The notes under the pieces: generated by a model
Seen by the model: only the letters and a program-made list of their open reading frames with translations
The model's database searches: none
Told to the model about the DNA's origin: nothing
Shown here: positions 31,999-41,046 of the stretch, in pieces
Layout: each line of letters begins with the position of its first letter
How positions within the stretch are numbered: the stretch's first letter is position 1
Translations under genes and position numbers: made by a program
Assembly: GCF_000238315.3 (NCBI RefSeq)
Contig: NZ_CP011924.1
Coordinates: 331,501 to 395,500, forward strand
Source of the DNA: Pseudoalteromonas piscicida
Lineage (GTDB): Bacteria > Pseudomonadota > Gammaproteobacteria > Enterobacterales > Alteromonadaceae
DNA: 64,000 nucleotides
Direction of reading: 5' to 3'

Positions 31999-34900
31999 TT
32001 AAATCTCTAATTCTTGTGTTTTTTCAGACTGAGTCGTGGTTTGTTCTAGTTGTGTTTCACTTAACTGGGACTGCAGTGCAGCTAGTTGCTCCTGAGAAAG
32101 CGAGCCCGCGCCAAAATCGCTAGGGGTGCTTACACCGCCGCGCTTTTTCGCCTCGATCGCCGTATCTAATACATCATGCAGCGCTTGTGTTAAGTGATTA
32201 GCGAAGGCATCGGTAAGATTGCCATCTAGTAATGAATCCACTTTGATCCTGAGTTGCTCGCCCTGAACCAGCGCATTGATATCGAGGATCAGATCCGAGC
32301 CGTTTTGTGTGGAACTTGTTTCGGTTTGCAGTTGGTTGTCTATCTGCCAAAGCGCATCGCTTTGCCCACCCATTTGGCCTAGGTAGTTAAAGCTAATATT
32401 TGGCAACGTTAAGCTGGTGTCTTGCAGTTGAGCGCTACCAAAACCAAGACCTTTATTTGGGATCTGGCGTAGCGCTTCTTTGGCATCAATAATGGTGTCG
32501 CTTAGTGTCGCTTGTTGAGTTAGGCGTAGCGGGTACAAGCAAGTGAACCAGCCAATTGTTTGGTTGATATCAGCATCATCACGCCACATTTCACGACCAT
32601 GACTTTCCAACGTGATAGCATGCTGAGTTTGCTTAAAGGTTTTACTCAATGCTTGGCACAAAGCAGCCAGTAGTAACTCTTCACCTTGCGTATTGAAGCC
32701 TGCATTCGCGTCACGTATTAAGCGGGCCGTGGTTTGCGCGTCTAGCTCTAACCACGCGGTTGACGGTGTTGCAGCCATGCTTGGCGGATAGCTTGGCAAG
32801 TTGGTTGCTAAACGCTGCCAAAATGCCATTTCTTGCGGGTGTGCTGCTGGGTACGCTTGCATCATTTCTACCCATTGACGATAGCTGGTACGTTTACTCA
32901 GCAATTCTCCTTGCGCTAAAAGAGTTTGCAGATCTTGCGCGATGATCCGCCAAGAAACCGCATCAATGATTAAGTGGTGAAGCGCAAAGTGAAGCAGGTC
33001 GTAGTCTTCGCAAAACGCTTCGATATGTGTAACTTGCCAAAGTGGGCCATTACAAATATCGAACTGGCTTTGTCGCGCGTTGAGCTCTGCTTGTACATCG
33101 TGTGACTTGCCGTTAAGGACGTTGAGTGGCGCCATCGTACTAACATCGTTATATTCTTGCGTAATATGGCCTTCAAATTCCATAAAGGTTGTGCGCAACA
33201 TATCATGTTGATCACTTAAACTGTGTAGTGCCTCTTGTAATTGAATTTGGCTAAAGCCGCTTGGGATCCTAATTGCAAATGCTTGATTCCAATGATTCTC
33301 CTCCGGTAGTGCTTTATTGAAAAACCATTGTTGAATTGGCAGTAGTTCAAAGCGTCCGCTCAGTAGGCCTTGCTCTTGTGTTATCTCTCGTTGAGTCGCT
33401 TGTACGCTAACAATACGTTGACTTAACGCCGCTGCAGTTGGACAGTCAAAGATATCTTTTACTTGCAGTTCAATGCCTTGCTTTCTGAGTAAAGCAACGA
33501 GTTGAATCGTGAGAATAGAATCGCCGCCGATGGCAAAGAAATCATCTTTGGTGCTCACTTGCTCAACACCAAGCAAAGTTTTAAATGCTTCACACAGTTG
33601 CGCTTCCGTTTCGTCTTGCGGCGCCACATATTCGCTTTGGCTTACCAATTCAGGCTCTGGCAACGCTTTACGGTCTAATTTACCGTTGCCAGTCAAAGGT
33701 ATTTCCGCAAGCTCAGTCCACGTTTTTGGCTGCATATAACTGGGGAGCGCTTGACTTACGTGGGCTTTCACTTGGGCAGTTTGGCCGTGATGTTGTGGCT
33801 TAAACTTGATATAAGCGGCTAGGTAGGGAACATTTTGTAAGGTACGGTCGATAACCACCGCTTGGGCAACTTCTGGCAATTGGTTGATCACGCTTTCGAT
33901 TTCACCCAGTTCAATACGGTAGCCACGGATCTTCACCTGATTATCGTTACGACCGATATACTCCAACTCACCATCCGGTAGGCGTCTTGCCAAGTCACCG
34001 GTTTTATACAGTCTGGCTCGTCCTTGTTGAATGTCTTGTTCGCTTGCGTATGGGCTGCTAATAAAGCGTTCTTGACTGAGCGCTTCGCGGTTTAAATAAC
34101 CACGAGCAAGACCTGCACCGCCAATATATAACTCACCGCAGGCGCCGGGTTCGACCAACTGCAATTTGGAATTTAGCACGTACGCTTTCATATCTAATAT
34201 GGGTCTACCGATATGAGAGGCTTTAGAACTTGATTGTTGCGTGAGTGCTTTATAGGTTACATGCACCGTGGTTTCAGTGATCCCATACATGTTGACCAAT
34301 AGCGGCTGTTCATCGCCGTAGCAGTTCCACCAAGGGTTGAGCATTTCGGGGTTGAGTTTGTCACCGCCGAAAATCACATACCTCAGTTTGTCAAAATTCA
34401 ATTTTGCGTTTAGTGCCGCTGCACTAAATTCATAGAATGCGGCAGGAGTCTGATTAAGCACAGTCACTTGATTGTCTGAGCAGTAGTCTGCAAAGGCCTC
34501 AAAATCGCGGATCAGGCTGTTGTCAGGAATACAGAGTTTACCGCCATAAAGTAGGGCACCCCACATTTCCCATACACTAAAGTCAAAAGTATAGGCATGG
34601 TAAAGCACCCAAGTATCGTGATGGTCAAAGCCATAATCTTGCTCCGTCGCCGTGAACAATCGAGCGACGTTTTCATGAGTTTGCATCACGCCTTTTGGTT
34701 GGCCAGTCGTACCTGAGGTATAAATGATGTATACCAAGTCCTGCGGTGATTGGCTGATGACAGGTGCTGTGTCGCTTTGTTGCTGAGCATTAAGTGGCGT
34801 AATTAATGGGCAAGCCACCTCCGCCAAACTGCATTTGTCTTGTGCGGCGGCATACTCTTGCTCGTCGACGATCAACAGGCTTGGGTTGGTATCACTTAGA

Positions 34901-36552
34901 ATAAAGGTTGTTCGCTCGCTGGCATGGTCGGGAGACAGCGGCACATATGCCGCCCCCGCTTTAGTGACAGCAAGAATTGCAATCAGCATCTCGATAGAAG
35001 GCTGCATGTACAGCGCAATTAACGTATCGGCAGTGAGGGGTTGTTGATACTGAGACTGATATTGCTCCCGTAAATGCAAGGCCAGGGCGTTGGCTCTGGC
35101 GTTAAGGGTTTTATAATCGATAGATTGTGTTTGGGTTTGTAGCGCGATTTGATCTGGGTGCTTACTTACCGTTTGTTCAAACCAGTGATTTAAAGTGGTG
35201 TCGGAAAAGAACGTTTCATTGTCTTGATTGCTGCGCGCCAAGATAAGCTTTTGCTCTTCTTCATCCAGTACCGGCAGTTCGGCAATATTAAGGTCGCTAG
35301 AGTGGGTAAGTAATTCAATAAAGCGCGCCTGAATATCGGTGATCCGTGTCATTGCCACGCGAGAAAAGACAGACTTAGCGGCGACCACTTTACGACAAAG
35401 GCCTCCTTCTGTTTCAAAATGCGTAAATTCGATATCAAATTGTGAAACACCAGGCTCAATGGATACCCCTTTGATAATGGTATCTCCCGCTGTGCCCAAA
35501 GCAAGTTCGTACCCTTGGCGACCAATCATCAACGGGGTGATCCCTGGACGAATACCATTGCTTTTTAGCTTGGCTAAGTAGTTACAGGTGACATTAATAT
35601 GCTTTGCAGCGTCTTTATTATTATTTCCTGAAAGCAGTAATTGGGTGAGCTGGTTACTGACTTCACTGATAAGCGATGCACCTGTGTACTGCTCAATATC
35701 GCAAATAGAAACCGTTTCAACGTCTGAGTAATGACCTAAGATCGCGCGTGTTTTACGGGTGCGGCGAGCCATCGGGATCCCTATGGTCAAATCGGTTTGC
35801 CCAGTGGTATGAAATAAAGTCAAAAAGACGCTGGCAAGCACGACGCTAAAACTCGTAACACCAGCTTGAGAGGCTGCCTGTTTTACTTGTTTGAGTGCCT
35901 CTGGGTTTTCTTCACGAAACGCGATGCCGTCATAATGGTGCGCTAGTGCCTCAGTATTACTCTGGTAAAAATCGATAGGATAGAGTTCGCTCTGTTGTGA
36001 AGTTGCTGCACGCTCAGGCTTTTCTTCAAACATCACTTGATAATCAAGGGGGGCGAGATCAAGTTCAGAGTTATCAAGCACCGCTTCTATACATGCGAGT
36101 AAATCGCTCATCAGTACTTGCAATGCCCACTGGTCACAGTTGATGTGATGCCCTTTGATGGTCAATAGCAACCGAGTTTCTGAGCTACAAGCGTAGAATT
36201 GAAAGGTCTCTTTAGTGATATCGATAGCTTGCTCAATTAAAGTTTTGGCGGTGACAGAGTCACTAAAAGCGGCAATCTCATCAGGCACGGCTAATAACTT
36301 AGGGGCACTGGCTAATAATTCGAGTTGTGGTTCGCCTTGAGCCTCATCAATACGACTCGATAAAACTGGGTGCCTTGCAAATAGCAACACCAAGGCTTGC
36401 TCTAGTGCCTCGGCTGTGAGCCCGCCGGTAAATTGTACCGCGCAAGCGATGTTATATACTGGATTTGCCAAATCAAGCTGTTGGGCTTGCCATACGTGAA
36501 GTTGCCTCGTTGTCAGTGACTTGAAATTGGCGGAATTGGACTGTGAGTTCAT
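31999..36552 (-). CDS. altK: NRPS AltK, initiation module: C(starter)–A(Thr)–T–E
   Basis: 1517 aa from the ATG at 36552, preceded by AAGGATC; a longer frame opens at 36582. The C domain has HHINCDQ at 135–141 in place of HHxxxDG, keeping the second His and Asp. As the first C of the assembly line it should acylate the first residue with the aryl-polyenoyl chain. The A domain has YTSGTTGQPKG at 611–621 and code residues D657 F658 W661 N700 I727 G729 M755 V763 H764, the textbook Thr code. T carries Ser1012 (GGDS). The E domain has LLPIQQWFF, HHLIIDAVSW, ESHGRE (usually EGHGRE), TIGWFT and NYLGQ. The Thr hydroxyl is the likely lactone partner in the TE step. Confidence 0.93.
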   Translation of the reverse strand: MNSQSNSANFKSLTTRQLHVWQAQQLDLANPVYNIACAVQFTGGLTAEALEQALVLLFARHPVLSSRIDEAQGEPQLELLASAPKLLAVPDEIAAFSDSVTAKTLIEQAIDITKETFQFYACSSETRLLLTIKGHHINCDQWALQVLMSDLLACIEAVLDNSELDLAPLDYQVMFEEKPERAATSQQSELYPIDFYQSNTEALAHHYDGIAFREENPEALKQVKQAASQAGVTSFSVVLASVFLTLFHTTGQTDLTIGIPMARRTRKTRAILGHYSDVETVSICDIEQYTGASLISEVSNQLTQLLLSGNNNKDAAKHINVTCNYLAKLKSNGIRPGITPLMIGRQGYELALGTAGDTIIKGVSIEPGVSQFDIEFTHFETEGGLCRKVVAAKSVFSRVAMTRITDIQARFIELLTHSSDLNIAELPVLDEEEQKLILARSNQDNETFFSDTTLNHWFEQTVSKHPDQIALQTQTQSIDYKTLNARANALALHLREQYQSQYQQPLTADTLIALYMQPSIEMLIAILAVTKAGAAYVPLSPDHASERTTFILSDTNPSLLIVDEQEYAAAQDKCSLAEVACPLITPLNAQQQSDTAPVISQSPQDLVYIIYTSGTTGQPKGVMQTHENVARLFTATEQDYGFDHHDTWVLYHAYTFDFSVWEMWGALLYGGKLCIPDNSLIRDFEAFADYCSDNQVTVLNQTPAAFYEFSAAALNAKLNFDKLRYVIFGGDKLNPEMLNPWWNCYGDEQPLLVNMYGITETTVHVTYKALTQQSSSKASHIGRPILDMKAYVLNSKLQLVEPGACGELYIGGAGLARGYLNREALSQERFISSPYASEQDIQQGRARLYKTGDLARRLPDGELEYIGRNDNQVKIRGYRIELGEIESVINQLPEVAQAVVIDRTLQNVPYLAAYIKFKPQHHGQTAQVKAHVSQALPSYMQPKTWTELAEIPLTGNGKLDRKALPEPELVSQSEYVAPQDETEAQLCEAFKTLLGVEQVSTKDDFFAIGGDSILTIQLVALLRKQGIELQVKDIFDCPTAAALSQRIVSVQATQREITQEQGLLSGRFELLPIQQWFFNKALPEENHWNQAFAIRIPSGFSQIQLQEALHSLSDQHDMLRTTFMEFEGHITQEYNDVSTMAPLNVLNGKSHDVQAELNARQSQFDICNGPLWQVTHIEAFCEDYDLLHFALHHLIIDAVSWRIIAQDLQTLLAQGELLSKRTSYRQWVEMMQAYPAAHPQEMAFWQRLATNLPSYPPSMAATPSTAWLELDAQTTARLIRDANAGFNTQGEELLLAALCQALSKTFKQTQHAITLESHGREMWRDDADINQTIGWFTCLYPLRLTQQATLSDTIIDAKEALRQIPNKGLGFGSAQLQDTSLTLPNISFNYLGQMGGQSDALWQIDNQLQTETSSTQNGSDLILDINALVQGEQLRIKVDSLLDGNLTDAFANHLTQALHDVLDTAIEAKKRGGVSTPSDFGAGSLSQEQLAALQSQLSETQLEQTTTQSEKTQELEI

Positions 36553-36575
36553 TGCGTGATCCTTGTTTTTTCGCC

Positions 36576-37331
36576 TTAACACAACGGCTTTTGCCAGTTT
36601 GCTTTTTGGTATTTTGTTTGCTGCAAGCGTGTTAGGTGTCGCGCTACAGCGGCGACAATCACCTCACACGCCAGCGTTGGGCGTTGTTGTAAATACATAT
36701 GACCGCCATCGACATAATGGTGCTGAAAATGGTTCTCGCAGTACTCGGACCAAGCTTGGTGTGACTCAGGCTTAACCAAGTGATCTTGTGTGGCGAGGAT
36801 CAGTTCGACCGGCATCGTCAACGTAATGTCTGTACTGACAGGTTGCTCGGCTAGCATAAAGTCGTCTTTAAACATGGCAGCCACAACCGCTTCTACGTCC
36901 TTCGTTAAACGATGTTTAGGCAGCATGTCGAGATGATATAAAGTCGTGAGCAAGTCCGAGTCAGTCAATTTTGAGTACTGGGTAGCCGAGGGAATACTTG
37001 GCGCGCGACACCCAGATAGACAGAGTAAATCCGGTGTTGTCAGTGCATGTTTAGCAAGATGATCGGCAAGCTTATAAGCCACCATTCCGCCAAGGCTGTG
37101 ACCAAAAAAAACGCACAGCCGCTCACTACGCGGCTGAAGTTGCGCGCTACTACTTAGGTGACTAAGTGCCTCATCCCAGTCCCGTAAAGATTGCATACCT
37201 GCTTTAGTACCACGGCCCGGTAAGTCGATGCCGTGGAGTTGCCAATGCGCAGGTAAATGTTTGGCCCACTCCCTAAAAAACAAAGAAGAGCCACCTGCGT
37301 GATGGAAACAGTATAAGTCAACCGGCATCAT
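36576..37331 (-). CDS. altJ: type II thioesterase
   Basis: 251 aa alpha/beta hydrolase of the external thioesterase (GrsT) family. It opens with LYCFHHAGGSSLFF. The nucleophile is Ser79 in GHSLGG. The acid is in ILATQDHLV and the base His in DGGHMYL. Such enzymes clear mis-primed or stalled carrier proteins in NRPS/PKS lines. It overlaps altI by 4 bp (ATGA) and ends 23 bp before altK, placing it tightly in the operon. Confidence 0.92.
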   Translation of the reverse strand: MMPVDLYCFHHAGGSSLFFREWAKHLPAHWQLHGIDLPGRGTKAGMQSLRDWDEALSHLSSSAQLQPRSERLCVFFGHSLGGMVAYKLADHLAKHALTTPDLLCLSGCRAPSIPSATQYSKLTDSDLLTTLYHLDMLPKHRLTKDVEAVVAAMFKDDFMLAEQPVSTDITLTMPVELILATQDHLVKPESHQAWSEYCENHFQHHYVDGGHMYLQQRPTLACEVIVAAVARHLTRLQQTKYQKANWQKPLC

Positions 37332-38035
37332 AGCTTGAGCTCCAGCGTTGGTGTGAATGCGATGGATTGACCGGTGAGCATGGAGTTGGTTTTCATAAAG
37401 TTGACTAGGTATTCCACCAAGTCTTGATAGCTGTATACCGCAGGTCGTGCACCCAGTACGCCTCCTTTTAGGTTGCGCTTTTGGATCCTTGCGGCTTTGC
37501 TATCGGTAGCCAGTAGCGGTAACACAAAACTGTTAACTGCCAGCTTGCTACCTTGATATTCGCGCGCGAGCGTCATCATCAATGCGTTATGAGCGTGGTT
37601 ACAGACACTGGCGGTGGCCTCTAACTCGTAATTTAAGGTGTCTGATTGCGTTAAAAAGACGAGGTTTCCACCACTCATTCTGAGGTTGTCGGCGATGACT
37701 CTGAGTGCCGAAAATGCGCTTTCTAGGCGTGCGATCACTTGCTCACCAACGGCAATGTCTTCGAGTAGGTTGCTTTCATCAAGGTGATTGGCACAATGCA
37801 GTACCATCACTTCTTGCTGATTATTATTGATTTCAAACCAATCTAGTAATGTAGTGGTATTTAACTCCGAGAGGGGAGCGCTAAGTTGGATATGGCTCGC
37901 TTCTGGATTATGCGCGAGCACCTCAGCACTTGCATTGATAAGGAGTAACGGATGTTTTTGCGACAGCAAATGGGTAACGAAGTGGCTATCAAACTCACTT
38001 GTTGGATAAAGTAAAATAAACGCTTGAGCATTCAT
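37328..38035 (-). CDS. altI: degenerate short-chain dehydrogenase-like protein (catalytic residues lost)
   Basis: 235 aa. The fold pattern and end (LAREYQGSKLAVNSFVLP, YQDLVEYLVNF, LTGQSIAFTP) follow FabG-type SDRs. The TGxxxGxG nucleotide loop is absent (YPTSEFDSHF instead). In an ungapped reading back from the conserved LARE, the catalytic YxxxK falls on Ala142 and Asn146, and the serine strand is NLVFLTQSD. It is therefore unlikely to reduce anything. It overlaps altH and altJ by 4 bp each, so its stoichiometry is probably fixed with AltH. It may be a structural subunit of a ketoreductase pair, as seen for some aryl-polyene systems. Function is inferred. Confidence 0.8.
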   Translation of the reverse strand: MNAQAFILLYPTSEFDSHFVTHLLSQKHPLLLINASAEVLAHNPEASHIQLSAPLSELNTTTLLDWFEINNNQQEVMVLHCANHLDESNLLEDIAVGEQVIARLESAFSALRVIADNLRMSGGNLVFLTQSDTLNYELEATASVCNHAHNALMMTLAREYQGSKLAVNSFVLPLLATDSKAARIQKRNLKGGVLGARPAVYSYQDLVEYLVNFMKTNSMLTGQSIAFTPTLELKL

Positions 38036-38769
38036 ACCGCAAGTCCTCCATCCAAACGAAGCACATTTCCAGTTTGGTAGTTAGAGGCGCTAGAAGCGAG
38101 ATATAGCGTGGCATCGGCAATTTCTTTGACACTCCCAACACGACCTAGTGCGGTATGCTTAAGCACCGGGTTGATAATGCTTGCGGGGATATCATCAATC
38201 ATATCGGTTGCAATAAACGTCGGAGCGAGTGCGTTACAGTAAATACCACAGTGACCATATTGCCGTGCAATAGTCCGAGTGAGGCCAATAATTGCGCCTT
38301 TTGAGGTCGCGTAGTTGGCTTGGCCTTCTCGTCCGCTTATTCCGCTTTGCGACACCATGTTGATAATCTTGCCTGCACCTTGCTTAGTCATGACTGGCAA
38401 TACCGCTTGGCAACACAGCAATGTACCCTTGAAGTTGATATCTAACACGTTATGAAAAGCGTCGTACGACATCTGAGAGAACAAGCTATCATCCGTGATC
38501 CCAGCATTATTCACCAACACATCAACCCGACCCGTGTCGCTTATCGCTTGGCGAATAGCGGAATTGACGAACTCACTGTCGGTAATATTGCCGCTTTGTT
38601 GAGTGAAACGAGCTTGATACTCAGGTTTATGTAACTCCGCGATGGGGGTTTGTGTGCGACAAATACCGTATACTCGAGCACCACCTTGCAAAAAGGCGAG
38701 TGCGATGCCTTTGCCTATCCCTTTGGATACGCCAGTCACTACTACTGTCTTTCCAGTAAACACAACCAA
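38032..38769 (-). CDS. altH: FabG-like 3-ketoacyl-ACP reductase
   Basis: 245 aa classical SDR. The cofactor loop TGVSKGIG lies at 12–19 and NNAG at 87–90. The catalytic Ser140, Tyr153 and Lys157 are in NMVSQSG and YATSK. The C-terminal LRLDGGLAV is typical of FabG. It should reduce the beta-keto group after each KS cycle of polyene building. The start lies 5 bp after the altG stop and the end overlaps altI by 4 bp. It is the only competent ketoreductase in the cluster. Confidence 0.92.
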   Translation of the reverse strand: MVVFTGKTVVVTGVSKGIGKGIALAFLQGGARVYGICRTQTPIAELHKPEYQARFTQQSGNITDSEFVNSAIRQAISDTGRVDVLVNNAGITDDSLFSQMSYDAFHNVLDINFKGTLLCCQAVLPVMTKQGAGKIINMVSQSGISGREGQANYATSKGAIIGLTRTIARQYGHCGIYCNALAPTFIATDMIDDIPASIINPVLKHTALGRVGSVKEIADATLYLASSASNYQTGNVLRLDGGLAV

Positions 38770-38774
38770 GTTCC

Positions 38775-39173
38775 TTAATCCGTGTAAACAATCGTGAGTT
38801 CGGCTTTTGCAACCAACTCATCTTCAACATGTGCTTGTGCTTTAAAGCGCGCCATCGCACCAAATTCAGTTTCTAGTTTTGCCGTTACTTTAATGATTTC
38901 GCCGGGGCGAACAGGGCGACTAAATTTGGCTTTTTCTATGGAAGACAGCATGCCCCCTTTGTGCGTGTTGTTGCAGCACAAGCCGCTGATCTGCGCCATG
39001 GTCTCAATGATTAACACACCAGGGAAAATAGGCTCATCCGGAAAATGTCCTTGCAGGCCTGGCTCGTTATGCGAGACGAACTTCAATCCAACAATCATCT
39101 CTCCCGGTGAATGTTCGATTATCTTGTCTGCAAACTTAAATGGTGCCTTATGCGGCAAGTTATCGGTGATCAT
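38775..39173 (-). CDS. altG: FabZ-like 3-hydroxyacyl-ACP dehydratase
   Basis: 132 aa hot-dog protein. The catalytic His43 lies in LQGHFPDEPIFPGV and Glu57 in LIIETMAQ, spaced as in FabZ (His49/Glu63 in E. coli numbering, from memory). Dehydration after each ketoreduction with no enoyl reductase in the cluster gives conjugated double bonds, which explains a polyene. The start overlaps the altF stop (ATGA, 4 bp). Confidence 0.92.
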   Translation of the reverse strand: MITDNLPHKAPFKFADKIIEHSPGEMIVGLKFVSHNEPGLQGHFPDEPIFPGVLIIETMAQISGLCCNNTHKGGMLSSIEKAKFSRPVRPGEIIKVTAKLETEFGAMARFKAQAHVEDELVAKAELTIVYTD

Positions 39174-40285
39174 GATTTTTCATCTCCCCAGTCAAAGCAG
39201 AAGTAAACGATGAGGAAGAACACCACGCTGGTGACGCCTAAAATAATCAGTTGACGACTTACCGCAGCCAGTTCAACGCCTTGGTTTGCGACTAAGCGCA
39301 GTGCATCCAAAAACGCAGTGGTTGGCAGTAACGAAACTATTTCTCGCAGTAGAGTGGGAAAGTTAGCGGTGTCGAAATAAATGCCTGATAAGAACATCAA
39401 CGGAAAGTAAAGTAAGTTAGCTATCCCTGATGAGACTTCAACCCGTTGGCTACGGGCGCCGACCAACACGCCGAGCATACAGATACAAAATGAACCGAGT
39501 GCCATTACCGCAATGATATCCAGCACGTTTCCTTGCAGCGTGTAACCAAATAAAAAGTGAAAGGCGACGAACAGAATCAGCATTTGGAACACCAGCAAGA
39601 ATAAGCGTGCGAGCACGATCCCAATGATGTAATCACGGCGCTTGAAAGGAGAAAGGCGTAGACGTTTAAAAAAGCCGTTTTGTCTGTCCGACACTAAACT
39701 GTTGGCAATCGACACCAGTGCTAAACCAAGGACTTGTAACACGATGATCCCAGGGATCAACCAGTCAGTGTAACGATAACCTTTGACGCTAATGACATTG
39801 CTTCGCATCTCTTCGCCGTTAGCTTGCGCTTTAAGACGCAATAGATAGTTACGTGCCATTAACGACTCATCGGAGTTATGAGTAGAAAACATAGCATTGG
39901 GGGCGAGGTAAACTTCAGGGCTCACCTCATTTTGCAGCTTACGTAGCACTGAGCCTGGTGAGCTGATCACTTCCGCCAGCTGAGCAGAAGCAAAACTGTC
40001 TTCCAGCACAATTGAATCGGTTTGTGAGAGGCGGGTAACGGTAACGAGTGGATCTTCCTCCATCGCTTTAAGCCATTTCTGTTCAATTTGCTCGCCATGC
40101 ATCACCACCACATTCATAGGAGACATTTTTGGTCCACCGGAGAAGGCTTGGATCAACAATAGGGCGATAAAAATAGGTAAACCGAATGTCCATAGCAATA
40201 CCGCTTTATCACGGAAAAAAGGTCGAATATTGACCATCATTAATTGCCAAAATGGATATAACTTAGTTTGACTTAACTCAGGCAT
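39170..40285 (-). CDS. altF: ABC-2 type exporter permease
   Basis: 371 aa. One TM lies near the N-terminus (LLWTFGLPIFIALLLIQAF), followed by a large extracytoplasmic loop (about residues 50–170). A cluster of five TM segments follows (LIPGIIVLQVLGLALVSIANSL through VTSVVFFLIVYFCF). This is the ABC2_membrane_3 / YhhJ-like layout. It overlaps altE by 8 bp, so the two form one transporter. In this position it most likely exports the finished lipopeptide and may give self-resistance. Confidence 0.9.
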   Translation of the reverse strand: MPELSQTKLYPFWQLMMVNIRPFFRDKAVLLWTFGLPIFIALLLIQAFSGGPKMSPMNVVVMHGEQIEQKWLKAMEEDPLVTVTRLSQTDSIVLEDSFASAQLAEVISSPGSVLRKLQNEVSPEVYLAPNAMFSTHNSDESLMARNYLLRLKAQANGEEMRSNVISVKGYRYTDWLIPGIIVLQVLGLALVSIANSLVSDRQNGFFKRLRLSPFKRRDYIIGIVLARLFLLVFQMLILFVAFHFLFGYTLQGNVLDIIAVMALGSFCICMLGVLVGARSQRVEVSSGIANLLYFPLMFLSGIYFDTANFPTLLREIVSLLPTTAFLDALRLVANQGVELAAVSRQLIILGVTSVVFFLIVYFCFDWGDEKS

Positions 40286-41045
40286 AACTTTCCCTCTCCA
40301 TCGTGGAACCTGTGAGTTTCAAAAATACGTCGTTGAGTGTGGCTTTTCTGGGTTCTTTAATCACCGGAGTCTCAAAGGTGCGATTAATAATGTCGCTTGG
40401 CGCGCCTGACTCTATGATTTGACCTGAATTAATGATGGCTAAGTTGTCGCATAAGAACTCTGCCTCATCCATGTAGTGCGTCGTTAACATCACACAGGTA
40501 CCAGCTTCTTTGAGATCTTTAATGATGTGCCAAAACTCCTGGCGACTCGTGGGGTCAAGTCCCGTAGTTGGCTCATCTAAAAACACCAACTTGGGCTGGC
40601 CAACCACTGCCATCGCCAAAAATACGCGTTGCTTTTGTCCACCGCTGAGTTCGCTTAGCCAAGCGTCCTTTTTCTCGCTTAAATTGAAGCGCTCAAGCAG
40701 CGTATCAATTGGCGTGTAGCTTGGGTAAAAGCTGGCAAATAGCTCGACGCACTCTTTTACTTTGAGTTTTTCGTAGAGGTTATTGTGTTGCATCACGCCA
40801 CCCATAAGGCTGCGAAGTTTGGTTTCGTGTTGCTTCCAATTAAGACCGAATAACGTCACTTCACCTGACGTTGCACTACGCAAGCCCTGAAGTATTTCCA
40901 ACGTCGTGGTTTTTCCGGCGCCATTGGGCCCAAGGAGTCCAAAACATTCGCCTTCGCTAACGCTAAAAGAGACGTCGTCGACGGCAACTTTTCGTGTTCT
41001 TTTGTAGACCTTCCTTAAGTTCTTCACTTCGATCACGGTCGTCAT
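40278..41045 (-). CDS. altE: ABC exporter ATPase
   Basis: 255 aa. Walker A is GPNGAGKTT, the signature LSGGQKQRV, Walker B LVFLDEPTTGLD, and the switch His is in TTHYMDEAE. It resembles CcmA/DrrA-type ATPases that drive ABC-2 permeases. It starts 1 bp after altD and overlaps altF by 8 bp, so translation of the pair is probably coupled. Confidence 0.93.
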   Translation of the reverse strand: MTTVIEVKNLRKVYKRTRKVAVDDVSFSVSEGECFGLLGPNGAGKTTTLEILQGLRSATSGEVTLFGLNWKQHETKLRSLMGGVMQHNNLYEKLKVKECVELFASFYPSYTPIDTLLERFNLSEKKDAWLSELSGGQKQRVFLAMAVVGQPKLVFLDEPTTGLDPTSRQEFWHIIKDLKEAGTCVMLTTHYMDEAEFLCDNLAIINSGQIIESGAPSDIINRTFETPVIKEPRKATLNDVFLKLTGSTMERESYA

Positions 41046-41046
41046 C

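Noticed and set aside
37328..38035. AltI as a second active ketoreductase
   Set aside because: The nucleotide loop and the catalytic Tyr and Lys are absent.
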